From: an uncultured Prevotella sp.
Lineage (GTDB): Bacteria; Bacteroidota; Bacteroidia; Bacteroidales; Bacteroidaceae
DNA length: 31,174 bases
Assembly (NCBI GenBank): GCA_900770845.1
Contig: CAAGLS010000151.1
Coordinates: forward strand, 1 to 31,174
Direction: 5' to 3'
Each line of letters starts with the position of its first letter. The stretch's first letter is position 1. This document shows, piece after piece, positions 1-8,480 of this stretch. The position numbers were made by a program, and so were the translations under genes. Under the pieces are notes generated by a model that had not been told where the DNA came from, did not search any database, and saw only the letters and a program-made list of their open reading frames with translations.

Positions 1-195
1 TAATTTTTTTTCCGACCTTAAATCGTTGTCTTAGCAGCTAAGTAGGAGGCACGGCGCCGCGCAAGAGCGCAGCGTGGGGGACGGCAATTTAGCGTGCGGC
101 GGGACGCCGCACCTCCTACCATCGGGTACGCATGGTAGGAGGTGCGCATAAACGTCAAGAAATCAATGGGAAAAAGCAGAATTGTGGGCTTTTCC
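1..195. repeat. Gene-free leader with nested inverted repeats
   Basis: No gene is supported in positions 1-358; this entry covers the part upstream of the promoter. The element GTAGGAGGTGCGGCG occurs in forward sense at 42-56 (two mismatches), inverted at 105-119 and again forward but cut short at 135-146. This gives a perfect 15-bp stem, 108-122 with 132-146 and a 9-nt loop, that competes with an 8-bp GC stem, 94-101 with 105-112, and with a 42-56/105-119 pairing. The structure lies upstream of the likely transcription start of the helicase, so it more probably belongs to the end of an upstream transcript, or is a REP-like intergenic element, than to the helicase mRNA leader. Confidence 0.6.
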
Positions 196-227
196 TTTGC
201 CGTTACATTTATTTTCGCTACCTTTGC
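196..227 (+). promoter_or_regulatory. Bacteroidetes-type promoter of the DEAD-box helicase
   Basis: TTTG at 196-199, 19 nt of spacing, then TACCTTTGC at 219-227 matches the Bacteroidetes vegetative promoter (TTTG at -33, TAnnTTTG at -7). Transcription would begin near 231-235, which leaves an mRNA leader of about 125 nt before the TTG start at 359. Confidence 0.7.
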
Positions 228-358
228 CCCCGTTTTTTAAGAGGCCGCTATGGGGCGCGAGGTCTTGGGTTGACCACGGATAACATTTGTGTAGATATTA
301 AGAAGGGTGCGCTCCGCAAGTGGCTTCAGCTATTCATTCATTTTATAACACATTCATT

Positions 359-2197
<1,839 letters not shown>

Positions 2198-2212
2198 ATG
2201 GTATGCGCCAAA

Positions 2213-2254
2213 GCGAAAGCCGCGGCTCCCAATGTTGGGAGTCGCGGCTTTCGC
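2213..2254. terminator. Two-way terminator hairpin between convergent genes
   Basis: Positions 2213-2232 pair with 2235-2254 as a stem of about 20 bp with a single G-U pair, GC-rich in the centre and AAAG/CTTT at the base. It lies between the stop of the helicase (+) and the stop of the S46 peptidase (-), so it can end both transcripts. Confidence 0.8.
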
Positions 2255-2299
2255 GTATGGTCCGGGTCTTGGGCCGGACTTGGGAGGGTATGGGGCGCG

Positions 2300-4402
2300 T
2301 TATTTGGCGTTGATTTCCTTGAGCAGACGGTCGGCGTGGCCCCAGCGGTCCATCATGAAGAGCACGTAGCGGATGTCCACGCCGATGCAGCGGGCCAGCT
2401 GGCGGTCGAAATTGAGGTCGCTGGAGAGGCTGTCCCAGTTGCCGTCGAAGGCCAGGCCAATGAGTTCGCCCTTGCCGTTGAACATCGGCGAGCCGCTGTT
2501 GCCGCCCGTGATGTCGTTGTTGGTGAGGAAGCAGAGCTGCATCTTGCCCGTCTGCTTGTCGCGGTAGGGGCCGAAGTCGCCCGAGCTCAGGAGCTGGCGC
2601 ATGATGGGCTCGGCCTTCCAGTCGGGCTGCTGTCCGGCGCGGTCCATCTTGTCGACGATGCTCTCAGCCGTGGTGTAGTAGCCCGAGGGCTTGCCGCCGA
2701 GCATGAAGCCGCCCACCTGGCCGTAGCTGAGGCGCATGGTGAAGTTGGCGTCGCTGTAGTGGGGCATGTCCTGCTCCATGCGCAGTTTGGCGGCGCAGAG
2801 GTAACGCTCCTGGGCGTCGATGTCAGTGAATGAGGCAGCGTGGTCCGCATAGAACGAAGCCAAGTATTGGGCCAGGTCCAAGGCTATCTGTCCGCCCATG
2901 TCCTTCTTCCAAGTCTTTTCCTTGGTCAGGTCAATCTTGGCTCCCGGCTTGGCGAAGACAGAGTTGTTCCACACCGCGTTGACATATTTCTCATAGTCGC
3001 CGCCGAACTTTTGGTCGATGGTGGTGTAGAAGCTGGGCAGCGTCTGCTTGTCCATCAGCTGCTCGCGGTAGTTCCTCAGCATGGCCGCCATGATGTCCTT
3101 CTCAGTGGCCACGTCGAAGGAGGCCGTGTCCAGCTCGTTGACATACTTGCCCTTGTTCTTCTCGACATCGTCGTCCTGCGCCACGTCGAGGATATGCTTG
3201 ATGAGCTCGCATGTGGCCAGGTTCTCACGATACTCCATGAAGTCGTGCAGGGCCACGAAGCGGTTGTCGTAGAGCTTCTTCATCTGGTCGAAGCTCAACT
3301 GTCCCTTCAGGTAGCCCGTGGAGTCCACGTAGCGGGCTATCTTTCGCTCGTAGGCCTCCTTGGTCTGGATGAGGCCGATGGAGTCGATGCACTTGTTCAT
3401 GCCGATGGAGTTCTTCCAGTAGTTGGCCGACTGGGCATACTTGCTGTCGTATTTGATTCTGACGGCCTCGGAGGCGTCCATGTGGCGCTTCATCACCTGC
3501 TGGCGCACGCCGCGTGCCTGGGCGCGGACGGCGTTCTCGGCGTCGCGCCGCTCCCTGATGCCATAGCTTGAGAGGTAGCGCGAGGTGCTGCCGGGATAGC
3601 CCATCGTCATGGCGAAGTCGCCCTGCTTGTAGCCTTGCAGGCTCACCTGCGCCCAGTGCTTGGGATGGTAGGGCACGTTGTCCTTGGAGTAGGCGGCCGG
3701 CCCGTTGGTCTTCGGGTCGGCATAGATGCGGAACACCGAGAAGTCGCAGGTCTGGCGCGGCCACATCCAGTTGTCGGTCTCGCCGCCAAACTTGCCCATC
3801 GACTTGGGGATGGTGAACACCAAGCGGAGGTCGGTGAACTGCTGGTAGGTGGTGGCGTAGAAGCTGTTGCCCTCGTAGAAGGGCTGCAGCACCACGTAGT
3901 GGGTGGAGTCGGTCTGCTTGGCCGCTGCGTTGTAGAGGTTCTGCAGGCTGTCGAGCACCTGCTGCTGCTCGTCGTCGCCGAGCGAGTAGAAGCCTGTGCG
4001 CAGCACGTCGTCGGTCACGTCCTTTTGCGAGATCATGAAGGCCACGAACATGTCCTCGTTGGGCAGCTCCTCGGCATAGCTCTTGGCGTAGAAGCCGTTG
4101 AGCATGTAGTCGTGGTCCACGGTGGAGTGGGAGCGTATGGCCTCGAAACCGCAGTGGTGGTTGGTGAAGACAAGTCCGTCGGGGCTCACCACCACTCCAG
4201 AGCAGTAGCCTGAGAAGTTGACCACGGCGTTCTTCACCGCGTCGGGGCTTTGGTAGAGGTCAGCGTAGGAAAGGGCGAAACCCTCCTGCTGCATGGTGTT
4301 GTAGACAGCCGGTGGCAGGTTGAAGAGCGTCCACATGCCTTCGTCGGCCATCGCGGGGGCGGCGAAGAGTGTCGCCGCGAGTAGCATCTTAATCTTTTGC
4401 AT
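2300..4402 (-). CDS. S46-family dipeptidyl-peptidase, DPP7-like
   Basis: Exported serine dipeptidyl-peptidase that removes dipeptides from the N-termini of peptides, used by asaccharolytic and oral or gut Bacteroidetes to feed on protein. A signal peptide is clear (MQKIKMLLAATLFAAPAMA, likely cut after Ala19), and mature chain and length (700 aa) fit family S46. The catalytic His is in TNHHCG (about His83), the Ser in GNSGSP (about Ser636), and ETDNWMWPR supplies family-typical residues. In P. gingivalis DPP7 and DPP11 one residue sets specificity: Gly in DPP7 (hydrophobic P1), Arg in DPP11 (acidic P1). Here the matching stretch reads LAFDGNWDS (Gly about 654), so I infer the DPP7 type. It follows the flippase gene after a 69-nt spacer holding a 9-bp repeat and may be cotranscribed with it. 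Confidence 0.93.
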   Translation of the reverse strand: MQKIKMLLAATLFAAPAMADEGMWTLFNLPPAVYNTMQQEGFALSYADLYQSPDAVKNAVVNFSGYCSGVVVSPDGLVFTNHHCGFEAIRSHSTVDHDYMLNGFYAKSYAEELPNEDMFVAFMISQKDVTDDVLRTGFYSLGDDEQQQVLDSLQNLYNAAAKQTDSTHYVVLQPFYEGNSFYATTYQQFTDLRLVFTIPKSMGKFGGETDNWMWPRQTCDFSVFRIYADPKTNGPAAYSKDNVPYHPKHWAQVSLQGYKQGDFAMTMGYPGSTSRYLSSYGIRERRDAENAVRAQARGVRQQVMKRHMDASEAVRIKYDSKYAQSANYWKNSIGMNKCIDSIGLIQTKEAYERKIARYVDSTGYLKGQLSFDQMKKLYDNRFVALHDFMEYRENLATCELIKHILDVAQDDDVEKNKGKYVNELDTASFDVATEKDIMAAMLRNYREQLMDKQTLPSFYTTIDQKFGGDYEKYVNAVWNNSVFAKPGAKIDLTKEKTWKKDMGGQIALDLAQYLASFYADHAASFTDIDAQERYLCAAKLRMEQDMPHYSDANFTMRLSYGQVGGFMLGGKPSGYYTTAESIVDKMDRAGQQPDWKAEPIMRQLLSSGDFGPYRDKQTGKMQLCFLTNNDITGGNSGSPMFNGKGELIGLAFDGNWDSLSSDLNFDRQLARCIGVDIRYVLFMMDRWGHADRLLKEINAK

Positions 4403-4435
4403 AGTATAATGGTTTAAGAATTTGTTGCTGGGTGT

Positions 4436-4469
4436 TGTAGGGGGTGTAGGGGGTGTAGGGGGTGTAGGG
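4436..4469. repeat. 9-bp tandem repeat TGTAGGGGG, 3.8 copies
   Basis: Copies start at 4436, 4445, 4454 and 4463; the first three are identical and the last is partial. In the sense of the flanking minus-strand genes it reads as a CCCCCTACA-rich leader that ends about 34 nt before the S46 peptidase start codon. It belongs to the same family as the repeats at 5999-6138, 6755-6840 and 11588-11633. Confidence 0.85.
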
Positions 4470-4471
4470 AG

Positions 4472-5971
4472 TCAGCTCTTGCCTTTGAAGAGCCTCCCTA
4501 TGATTGGCAGGCTGGAGGGCGTGAAGTCGTGCTTGAACAGGTAGGCCAAGTAGACGCAGCCCAGCAGCGTGTTGACGATGAGCGCCGCCCATAGGGGCAA
4601 CAGCTCGTTGGAGGCCGTCATGCCGGCGAAGAGCACGAGGGCGAGCAGCACGTAGGCCATGATTTCCTTGATGGGATAGTTGATGGGGTACTTCTTCTGC
4701 CCGATGTAGTAACTCAGCAGCATGCTCACGGCGTAGCTGATGAAGCCGGCCCAGGCGCAGGCCCAGTAGCTGAAGCGGGGAATGAAGATGATGTCGACGG
4801 CTATCAGCACCACCGCCCCGATGCCCGAGAAGTAGGCTCCCCAGATGGTGTGGTCGGTGAGCTTGTACCAGAAGCTCAGGTTGAAGAACACGCCGAACAT
4901 GATCTCGGCGGCCATCACGATGGGCACTATCTCCAAGCCCTCCCAATAGCTGCGGCCGATGAGGTGGCGCACGATGTCCATGTAGGCCACTACGCAGAGG
5001 AAGGCCAAGAGCGTGAAGATGACATAATACTTCATGGCCTTGGCGTAGGTCTCCTTGTTGTCGCGGTCCTTCGACTTGCCGAACACGAAAGGCTCGTAGG
5101 CGTAGCGGAAGGCCTGCGTGATCATCACCATGATCATGGCTATCTTGATGCACGCGCCATAGATGCCGAGCTGGTGGAGAGCCTCGGCGTGGGTGCCGTT
5201 GTAGACGTAGGGGAAGATAATCTGTGAGGCGCACTGGTTGAGCTGTCCGGCCAGTCCCATCACCAGGAGCGGCCATGTGTAGGACAGCATGCGCTTGCAC
5301 GTGGGCCAGTCGAAAGGCGAGCCGAAGCCCTTGAGCTCCTTGCCGAGCATGAGCAGCGTGGCCACGGTGCAGAACATGTTGATGTAGAACACCCACACCA
5401 CGTCGAGCGTGAACTGGTCGTCGTAGATGCCTAAGGGGTTGAGCCTCAGGGCGGGGAAGACGATGAGGTAGAGGATGTTGAGCAGGATGTTGAGCGTGAT
5501 GTTGAGCACCTTGAGCGTGGCGAACTTGATGGGGCGGTGGGCATAGCGCAGGTAGGCGAAGGGGATGGCGGTGAAAGCGTCGATGGCCACCGTGACGTAC
5601 ATCACGAGGATGTACTCCGGGTGGTCGGCGTAGCCCAAGGCCGCGGCCAACGGATGGATGAAGAGCGCCACAAGAATGGCGAAAAGCAGTGAGGTCGTGC
5701 CCACCATCTTCAGTGTGGTGGCATAGACCTTGCGCGGGTCCTCCCCGTCGCGGCTCATGAAGCGGAAGAACGTAGTCTCCATGCCGTAGGTGAGGAGTAC
5801 GATGAGCAGGGCCACGTAGGCATAGACGTTGGTGATGACTCCATACTGTCCGCCTGAGGCTTGGAACCTTGCCGTCTGGATGGGCACGAGCAGATAGTTG
5901 ATGAATCGTGCCATGATGCTGCTCAGCCCGTAGATGGCTGTGTCCTTAGCGAGTGATTTTAAGTTTGGCAT
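4472..5971 (-). CDS. MOP-superfamily polysaccharide flippase (Wzx-like)
   Basis: Integral inner-membrane protein of 499 aa with roughly 12-14 hydrophobic helices along its full length, of the oligosaccharidyl-lipid flippase branch of the MOP superfamily. The N-terminal segment LAKDTAIYGLSSIMARFINYLLVPIQT is typical: an amphipathic start, then TM1 with Arg, Asn and Pro. Members move undecaprenyl-linked sugars from the cytoplasmic to the periplasmic face for surface polysaccharide assembly. No glycosyltransferases lie beside it, so it is an orphan flippase rather than part of a capsule cluster, and its substrate cannot be told. Start ATG at 5971 gives the conserved N-terminus. It lies between two GTAGG repeats and is probably read together with the S46 peptidase gene. 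Confidence 0.9.
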   Translation of the reverse strand: MPNLKSLAKDTAIYGLSSIMARFINYLLVPIQTARFQASGGQYGVITNVYAYVALLIVLLTYGMETTFFRFMSRDGEDPRKVYATTLKMVGTTSLLFAILVALFIHPLAAALGYADHPEYILVMYVTVAIDAFTAIPFAYLRYAHRPIKFATLKVLNITLNILLNILYLIVFPALRLNPLGIYDDQFTLDVVWVFYINMFCTVATLLMLGKELKGFGSPFDWPTCKRMLSYTWPLLVMGLAGQLNQCASQIIFPYVYNGTHAEALHQLGIYGACIKIAMIMVMITQAFRYAYEPFVFGKSKDRDNKETYAKAMKYYVIFTLLAFLCVVAYMDIVRHLIGRSYWEGLEIVPIVMAAEIMFGVFFNLSFWYKLTDHTIWGAYFSGIGAVVLIAVDIIFIPRFSYWACAWAGFISYAVSMLLSYYIGQKKYPINYPIKEIMAYVLLALVLFAGMTASNELLPLWAALIVNTLLGCVYLAYLFKHDFTPSSLPIIGRLFKGKS

Positions 5972-5998
5972 TATTTGATTGATGTTTTTGTTTCTTGT

Positions 5999-6138
5999 GT
6001 AGGTGGGGTAGGTTTGGTAGGTTTGGTAGGTTTGGTAGGTTTTGTAGGTTTAGTAGGTTTTGTAGGTGGGGTAGGGAGCCTGCGCCACCTACACAACCTA
6101 CCAAACTTACCCCACCTACACTACCTACACAACCTCCC
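5999..6138. repeat. GTAGGTTTG 9-bp repeat array with inverted right arm
   Basis: Left arm 5999-6075 is a run of GTAGGTTTG, GTAGGTTTT and GTAGGTGGG units with a 9-bp period; right arm 6085-6138 carries the inverted form (CCTACACAA, CCTACCAAA, CTTACCCCA). The core pairs as GTAGGTGG 6062-6069 with CCACCTAC 6085-6092, and the arms allow a long, imperfect hairpin in several registers. In the sense of the minus-strand genes the G/U arm comes first and the C/A arm lies just before the flippase start codon at 5971. Confidence 0.88.
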
Positions 6139-6156
6139 TCACCTTTTTCACCTCTG

Positions 6157-6723
6157 CTACTCCTTTTTCCAGCCGTGCTGAGCGCGGTAGTCCAGCCGTT
6201 GTCTGTAGCGCTGTTCCTTGATTCCGCCTTCAGTGAGGAATTTCCTGTCCTGATAGTCTATCAGTCCACGAAGCAAGGCCAAAGCCTGGTTGATGACAAT
6301 CAATGCAATATTGGCGATGTCCTCGTCGCTGCGGCCTTGGATCTGCCGCATGTAATAGCTGCTGTCGTTATGTTTGCGGAAGAGAGGCAGACAGGCTAAG
6401 TACTTATAGTGTGTAGTTCCCCATGTCTCCAGCCGGTTGTTGCGCAGGTAGTCCTGATAGTCTTCCTTGAGTTCCTCCAAGCTTCCTTTGGCGATGACCG
6501 TCAGCTTGTGTTCCACTTCTGTAGAGCCTTCCGCGTTGCTGTATCCTTCCACAATATTTTGTTTTCCCGAGCGCGCCGCCTGCTGCATCTGGTCAACCGT
6601 GCGGTCGTGCATTCTGTCCATGAACCTGCGTACGAAATAATACGTGATGTCAAAGACACACTCGCTTTTTTGGTATGCGAGCAGTGTCTTGTAGCTTCCG
6701 GGTTTCTTCTTTGCATAGTCCAT
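6157..6723 (-). CDS. Four-helix-bundle suffix-domain protein
   Basis: A 188-aa, mostly helical, soluble protein related to the four-helix-bundle family first known from intervening sequences of 23S rRNA (S23/IVP). Seen: SYKTLLAYQKSE, then RTVDQMQQAARSGKQNIVEGYS, where the RS-x-KQNIVEG stretch is characteristic, and the suffix region LRNNRLETWG. The function of the family is unknown; binding to nucleic acid is a guess. I take ATG 6723 as start, because the reading frame upstream of it runs through the 9-bp repeat and then antisense to spmAB. The gene is richer in A and T than its neighbours and is bracketed on both sides by copies of the GTAGG repeat, which fits a hitch-hiking or acquired gene. 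Confidence 0.85.
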   Translation of the reverse strand: MDYAKKKPGSYKTLLAYQKSECVFDITYYFVRRFMDRMHDRTVDQMQQAARSGKQNIVEGYSNAEGSTEVEHKLTVIAKGSLEELKEDYQDYLRNNRLETWGTTHYKYLACLPLFRKHNDSSYYMRQIQGRSDEDIANIALIVINQALALLRGLIDYQDRKFLTEGGIKEQRYRQRLDYRAQHGWKKE

Positions 6724-6754
6724 AAGCGTATTTTTTTTTGATGGTTGTTGTTTT

Positions 6755-6840
6755 GTAGGTTTTGTAGGTTTTGTAGGTTTTGTAGGTGGGGTAGGGGCCC
6801 TACGCAACCTACCCCACTTACAAAACCTACCCCCACCTAC
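6755..6840. repeat. GTAGGTTTT 9-bp repeat array with hairpin core
   Basis: Identical GTAGGTTTT units start at 6755, 6764 and 6773, followed by GTAGGTGGG at 6782 and a palindromic core GTAGGG 6791-6796 with CCCTAC 6798-6803. The inverted arm runs to 6840 (ACCTACCCC, ACAAAACCTAC, CCACCTAC). The TAG stop of spmAB (minus strand, 6839-6837) falls inside the outermost unit. It has the same arrangement and orientation as the array at 5999-6138. Confidence 0.88.
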
Positions 6841-8066
6841 CCAAAGAACACATACGCTACCGTTATCGCCGCCACCACTCCCGCCAGGTCGGCGAGCAGC
6901 CCGCAGGCCACGGCGTGGCGGGTGTACTTGATGTTGACGCTGCCAAAGTAGACAGCCAAGATGTAGAACGTGGTGTCGGTGCTGCCTTGGAAGATGCACG
7001 ACAGCCTTCCCACAAACGAGTCGGCTCCGTAGTTCTGCATGGCCTCAAGCATCAGCCCCCGTGCGCCGCTTCCGCTCAGGGGCTTCATGAGCGCCGTGGG
7101 CAGCGCGCCCACGAAGTCGGTGTTGAGTCCGCACTGCTCCACGCACCACGATATGCTGCCAATGAGCATGTCCATGGCTCCACAGGCGCGGAACACGCCC
7201 ACCGCCACCAGGATGGCCACCAAGTAGGGGATGATCCTCACGGCCGTGGTGAAGCCCTCCTTTGCGCCCTCGATGAAGGCGTCGTACACGTTCACCTTCT
7301 TCATCCAGCCCGCCACGATGAACAGTGTGATGATGCCGAAGAGTATCAGGTTCGACGCCACGCTCGTGACGGTCGCCATGGTCTTGTTGTCCATCTGTCC
7401 GAATCCCCATATCGTGAGGCCGACAAAGCCCACAAGCCCTACAAGCGTGAGCAGCAGCACGGGCTGGAGCAGGTTGATGCGCTGCCAGAGGGCGGTGATG
7501 ATGATGCCCGCGATGGTGGCCACGCTCGTGGCCAAGAGGATGGGGATGAAGACGTCGGTGGGAGTTTGTGCGCCGTTGGCGGCGCGAAAGGCGAGGATTG
7601 TGGTGGGAATGATGGTCAGCCCCGAGGTGTTGAGCACCAAGAACATGATCATCGGGTTGGTGGCCGTGTCCTTCTTGGCGTTGAGTTCCTGCATCTGCGC
7701 CATGGCGCGCAGCCCGGTGGGAGTGGCGGCGTTGTCGAGCCCCAACATGTTGGAGGCGATGTTCATGAAGATGCTTCCAAACACGGGATGGCCCTTGGGG
7801 ATGTCGGGGAAGAGCCTTGAGAATATAGGACTCAGGGCGCGCGCCAGGACGTTGACCGCGCCCGCCCGCTCGCCTATCTTCATAATGCCCAACCAGAGCG
7901 ACAGCACGCCCGTAAGTCCCAACGCCACCTCAAAGGCGTTCTTAGAGGAGTCGAAAGTGGAGTCCACGATGTGCTGGAACACCGTGGTGTCGCCCATTGC
8001 CAGTTCCACGGCTCCCGTGAGAAAGGCAATGACGAAGAATGCAATCCATATATAGTTCAAGACCAT
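6837..8066 (-). CDS. Fused spore maturation protein A/B (nucleoside-recognition GATE family transporter)
   Basis: A 409-aa polytopic membrane protein in which SpmA (first about 205 residues) and SpmB (from about residue 235) are joined, as is usual in Bacteroidetes. Seen: MVLNYIWIAFFVIAFLTGAVE, the conserved SNMLGLDNAATPTGLRAM, and in the second half ARGLMLEAMQNYGADSFVGR and GSTDTTFYILAVYFGSV. The organism does not sporulate by any sign here; the family is thought to be a membrane transporter of unknown substrate. The junction holds L-V-G-L-V-G-F-V-G-L (residues 208-217), coded by 9-nt units like the intergenic GTAGGTTTG repeat. A -7 element lies only 8 nt before the start, so the mRNA may be nearly leaderless. 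Confidence 0.93.
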   Translation of the reverse strand: MVLNYIWIAFFVIAFLTGAVELAMGDTTVFQHIVDSTFDSSKNAFEVALGLTGVLSLWLGIMKIGERAGAVNVLARALSPIFSRLFPDIPKGHPVFGSIFMNIASNMLGLDNAATPTGLRAMAQMQELNAKKDTATNPMIMFLVLNTSGLTIIPTTILAFRAANGAQTPTDVFIPILLATSVATIAGIIITALWQRINLLQPVLLLTLVGLVGFVGLTIWGFGQMDNKTMATVTSVASNLILFGIITLFIVAGWMKKVNVYDAFIEGAKEGFTTAVRIIPYLVAILVAVGVFRACGAMDMLIGSISWCVEQCGLNTDFVGALPTALMKPLSGSGARGLMLEAMQNYGADSFVGRLSCIFQGSTDTTFYILAVYFGSVNIKYTRHAVACGLLADLAGVVAAITVAYVFFG

Positions 8067-8073
8067 AGCAGAT

Positions 8074-8082
8074 GCAAAGTTA
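8074..8082 (-). promoter_or_regulatory. -7 promoter element of spmAB
   Basis: The minus strand reads TAACTTTGC from 8082 to 8074, a perfect TAnnTTTGC. No TTG is found at the right distance upstream. The end of the motif is 8-10 nt from the ATG at 8066, which implies a very short or absent mRNA leader. Confidence 0.6.
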
Positions 8083-8234
8083 CAAATTATTTTATATTAC
8101 CCGCCATACGGTAGGCAAACTTTCCACTCCTCGCTATGTTTTTTGCATGATTTTGCCTAAAGTGCCTTTCCCGCCGCTTGGTTTCAGGCGAATAGTGATT
8201 TCGTGCAAGGGACATCCATGTTGTGTGACAACTG

Positions 8235-8300
8235 TCACACAACAATAGAACAACCATCACACAACAATGGAACAGCTGTCACACAACTGTGCGACAACTG
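8235..8300. repeat. 22-bp direct repeat, three copies
   Basis: Copies begin at exactly 8235, 8257 and 8279. Each starts TCACACAAC; the first two share TCACACAACAAT-R-GAACA and the third diverges in its middle but keeps the end GACAACTG seen just upstream at 8227-8234. TTGTGTGAC 8221-8229 is the inverted form of the repeat head. The period of two helical turns puts the copies on the same face of the DNA, as in arrays of protein-binding sites. Confidence 0.8.
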
Positions 8301-8407
8301 CCCCACTTTCCTTTCTTTTATTAAACGCCATATTGAGTCCTATGACATGGCTTGCGCAAAGATGCAAAAAAATATCGCGCCGATGGCTGATTGTCGATAA
8401 AAATGGC

Positions 8408-8416
8408 TATCTTTGC
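8408..8416 (+). promoter_or_regulatory. -7 promoter element of rmuC
   Basis: TATCTTTGC at 8408-8416 matches TAnnTTTGC. The nearest upstream TTG (8391-8393) is only 14 nt away, shorter than the usual 19-21, so the -33 part is weak or absent. The leader would run about 60 nt to the ATG at 8481 and contain the palindrome at 8430-8445. Confidence 0.5.
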
Positions 8417-8429
8417 TCTTGGTCAACCC

Positions 8430-8445
8430 TGCGGCGGACGCCGCA
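8430..8445. repeat. GC palindrome TGCGGCG-GA-CGCCGCA
   Basis: Perfect 7-bp stem with a 2-nt centre, in the likely 5' leader of rmuC. The same core with one extra G (TGCGGCG-GGA-CGCCGCA) lies at 95-111, about 8.3 kb away, so the two look like members of one intergenic repeat family. Confidence 0.6.
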
Positions 8446-8480
8446 TAGACACTTCAAACCTTACATTCATTATATAGAAC

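Larger units (their letters stand above)
8067..8480. other. Divergent intergenic region of 414 bases
   Basis: Gene-free stretch between spmAB (-) and rmuC (+). It holds the spmAB -7 box (8074-8082), an 8-bp inverted repeat TAGGCAAA 8112-8119 / 8152-8159, a 9-bp inverted repeat 8221-8229 / 8234-8242, three copies of a 22-bp direct repeat (8235-8300), a likely rmuC -7 box (8408-8416) and a GC palindrome (8430-8445). A 65-codon reading frame at 8203-8400 has no recognisable content and follows the repeat, so I do not call it. Confidence 0.7.

Noticed and set aside
5975..6399. Short plus-strand frames with V-G-L or R-F-G repeats
   Set aside because: They only translate the 9-bp intergenic repeat; no start signal and no family.
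6157..6723. 23S rRNA intervening-sequence protein within an rRNA gene
   Set aside because: No rRNA sequence on either side; only the protein family is shared.
8235..8300. CRISPR array
   Set aside because: The copies are contiguous without spacers, diverge between units and have no cas genes nearby.
8203..8400. 65-codon frame over the 22-bp repeats
   Set aside because: The repeat period is not a multiple of three and the product has no recognisable content; better explained as a DNA-level repeat.
8067..8480. Plasmid or chromosomal origin with iterons
   Set aside because: No Rep or DnaA gene, no DnaA-box cluster and no AT-rich unwinding region nearby; 22-bp spacing alone is not enough.
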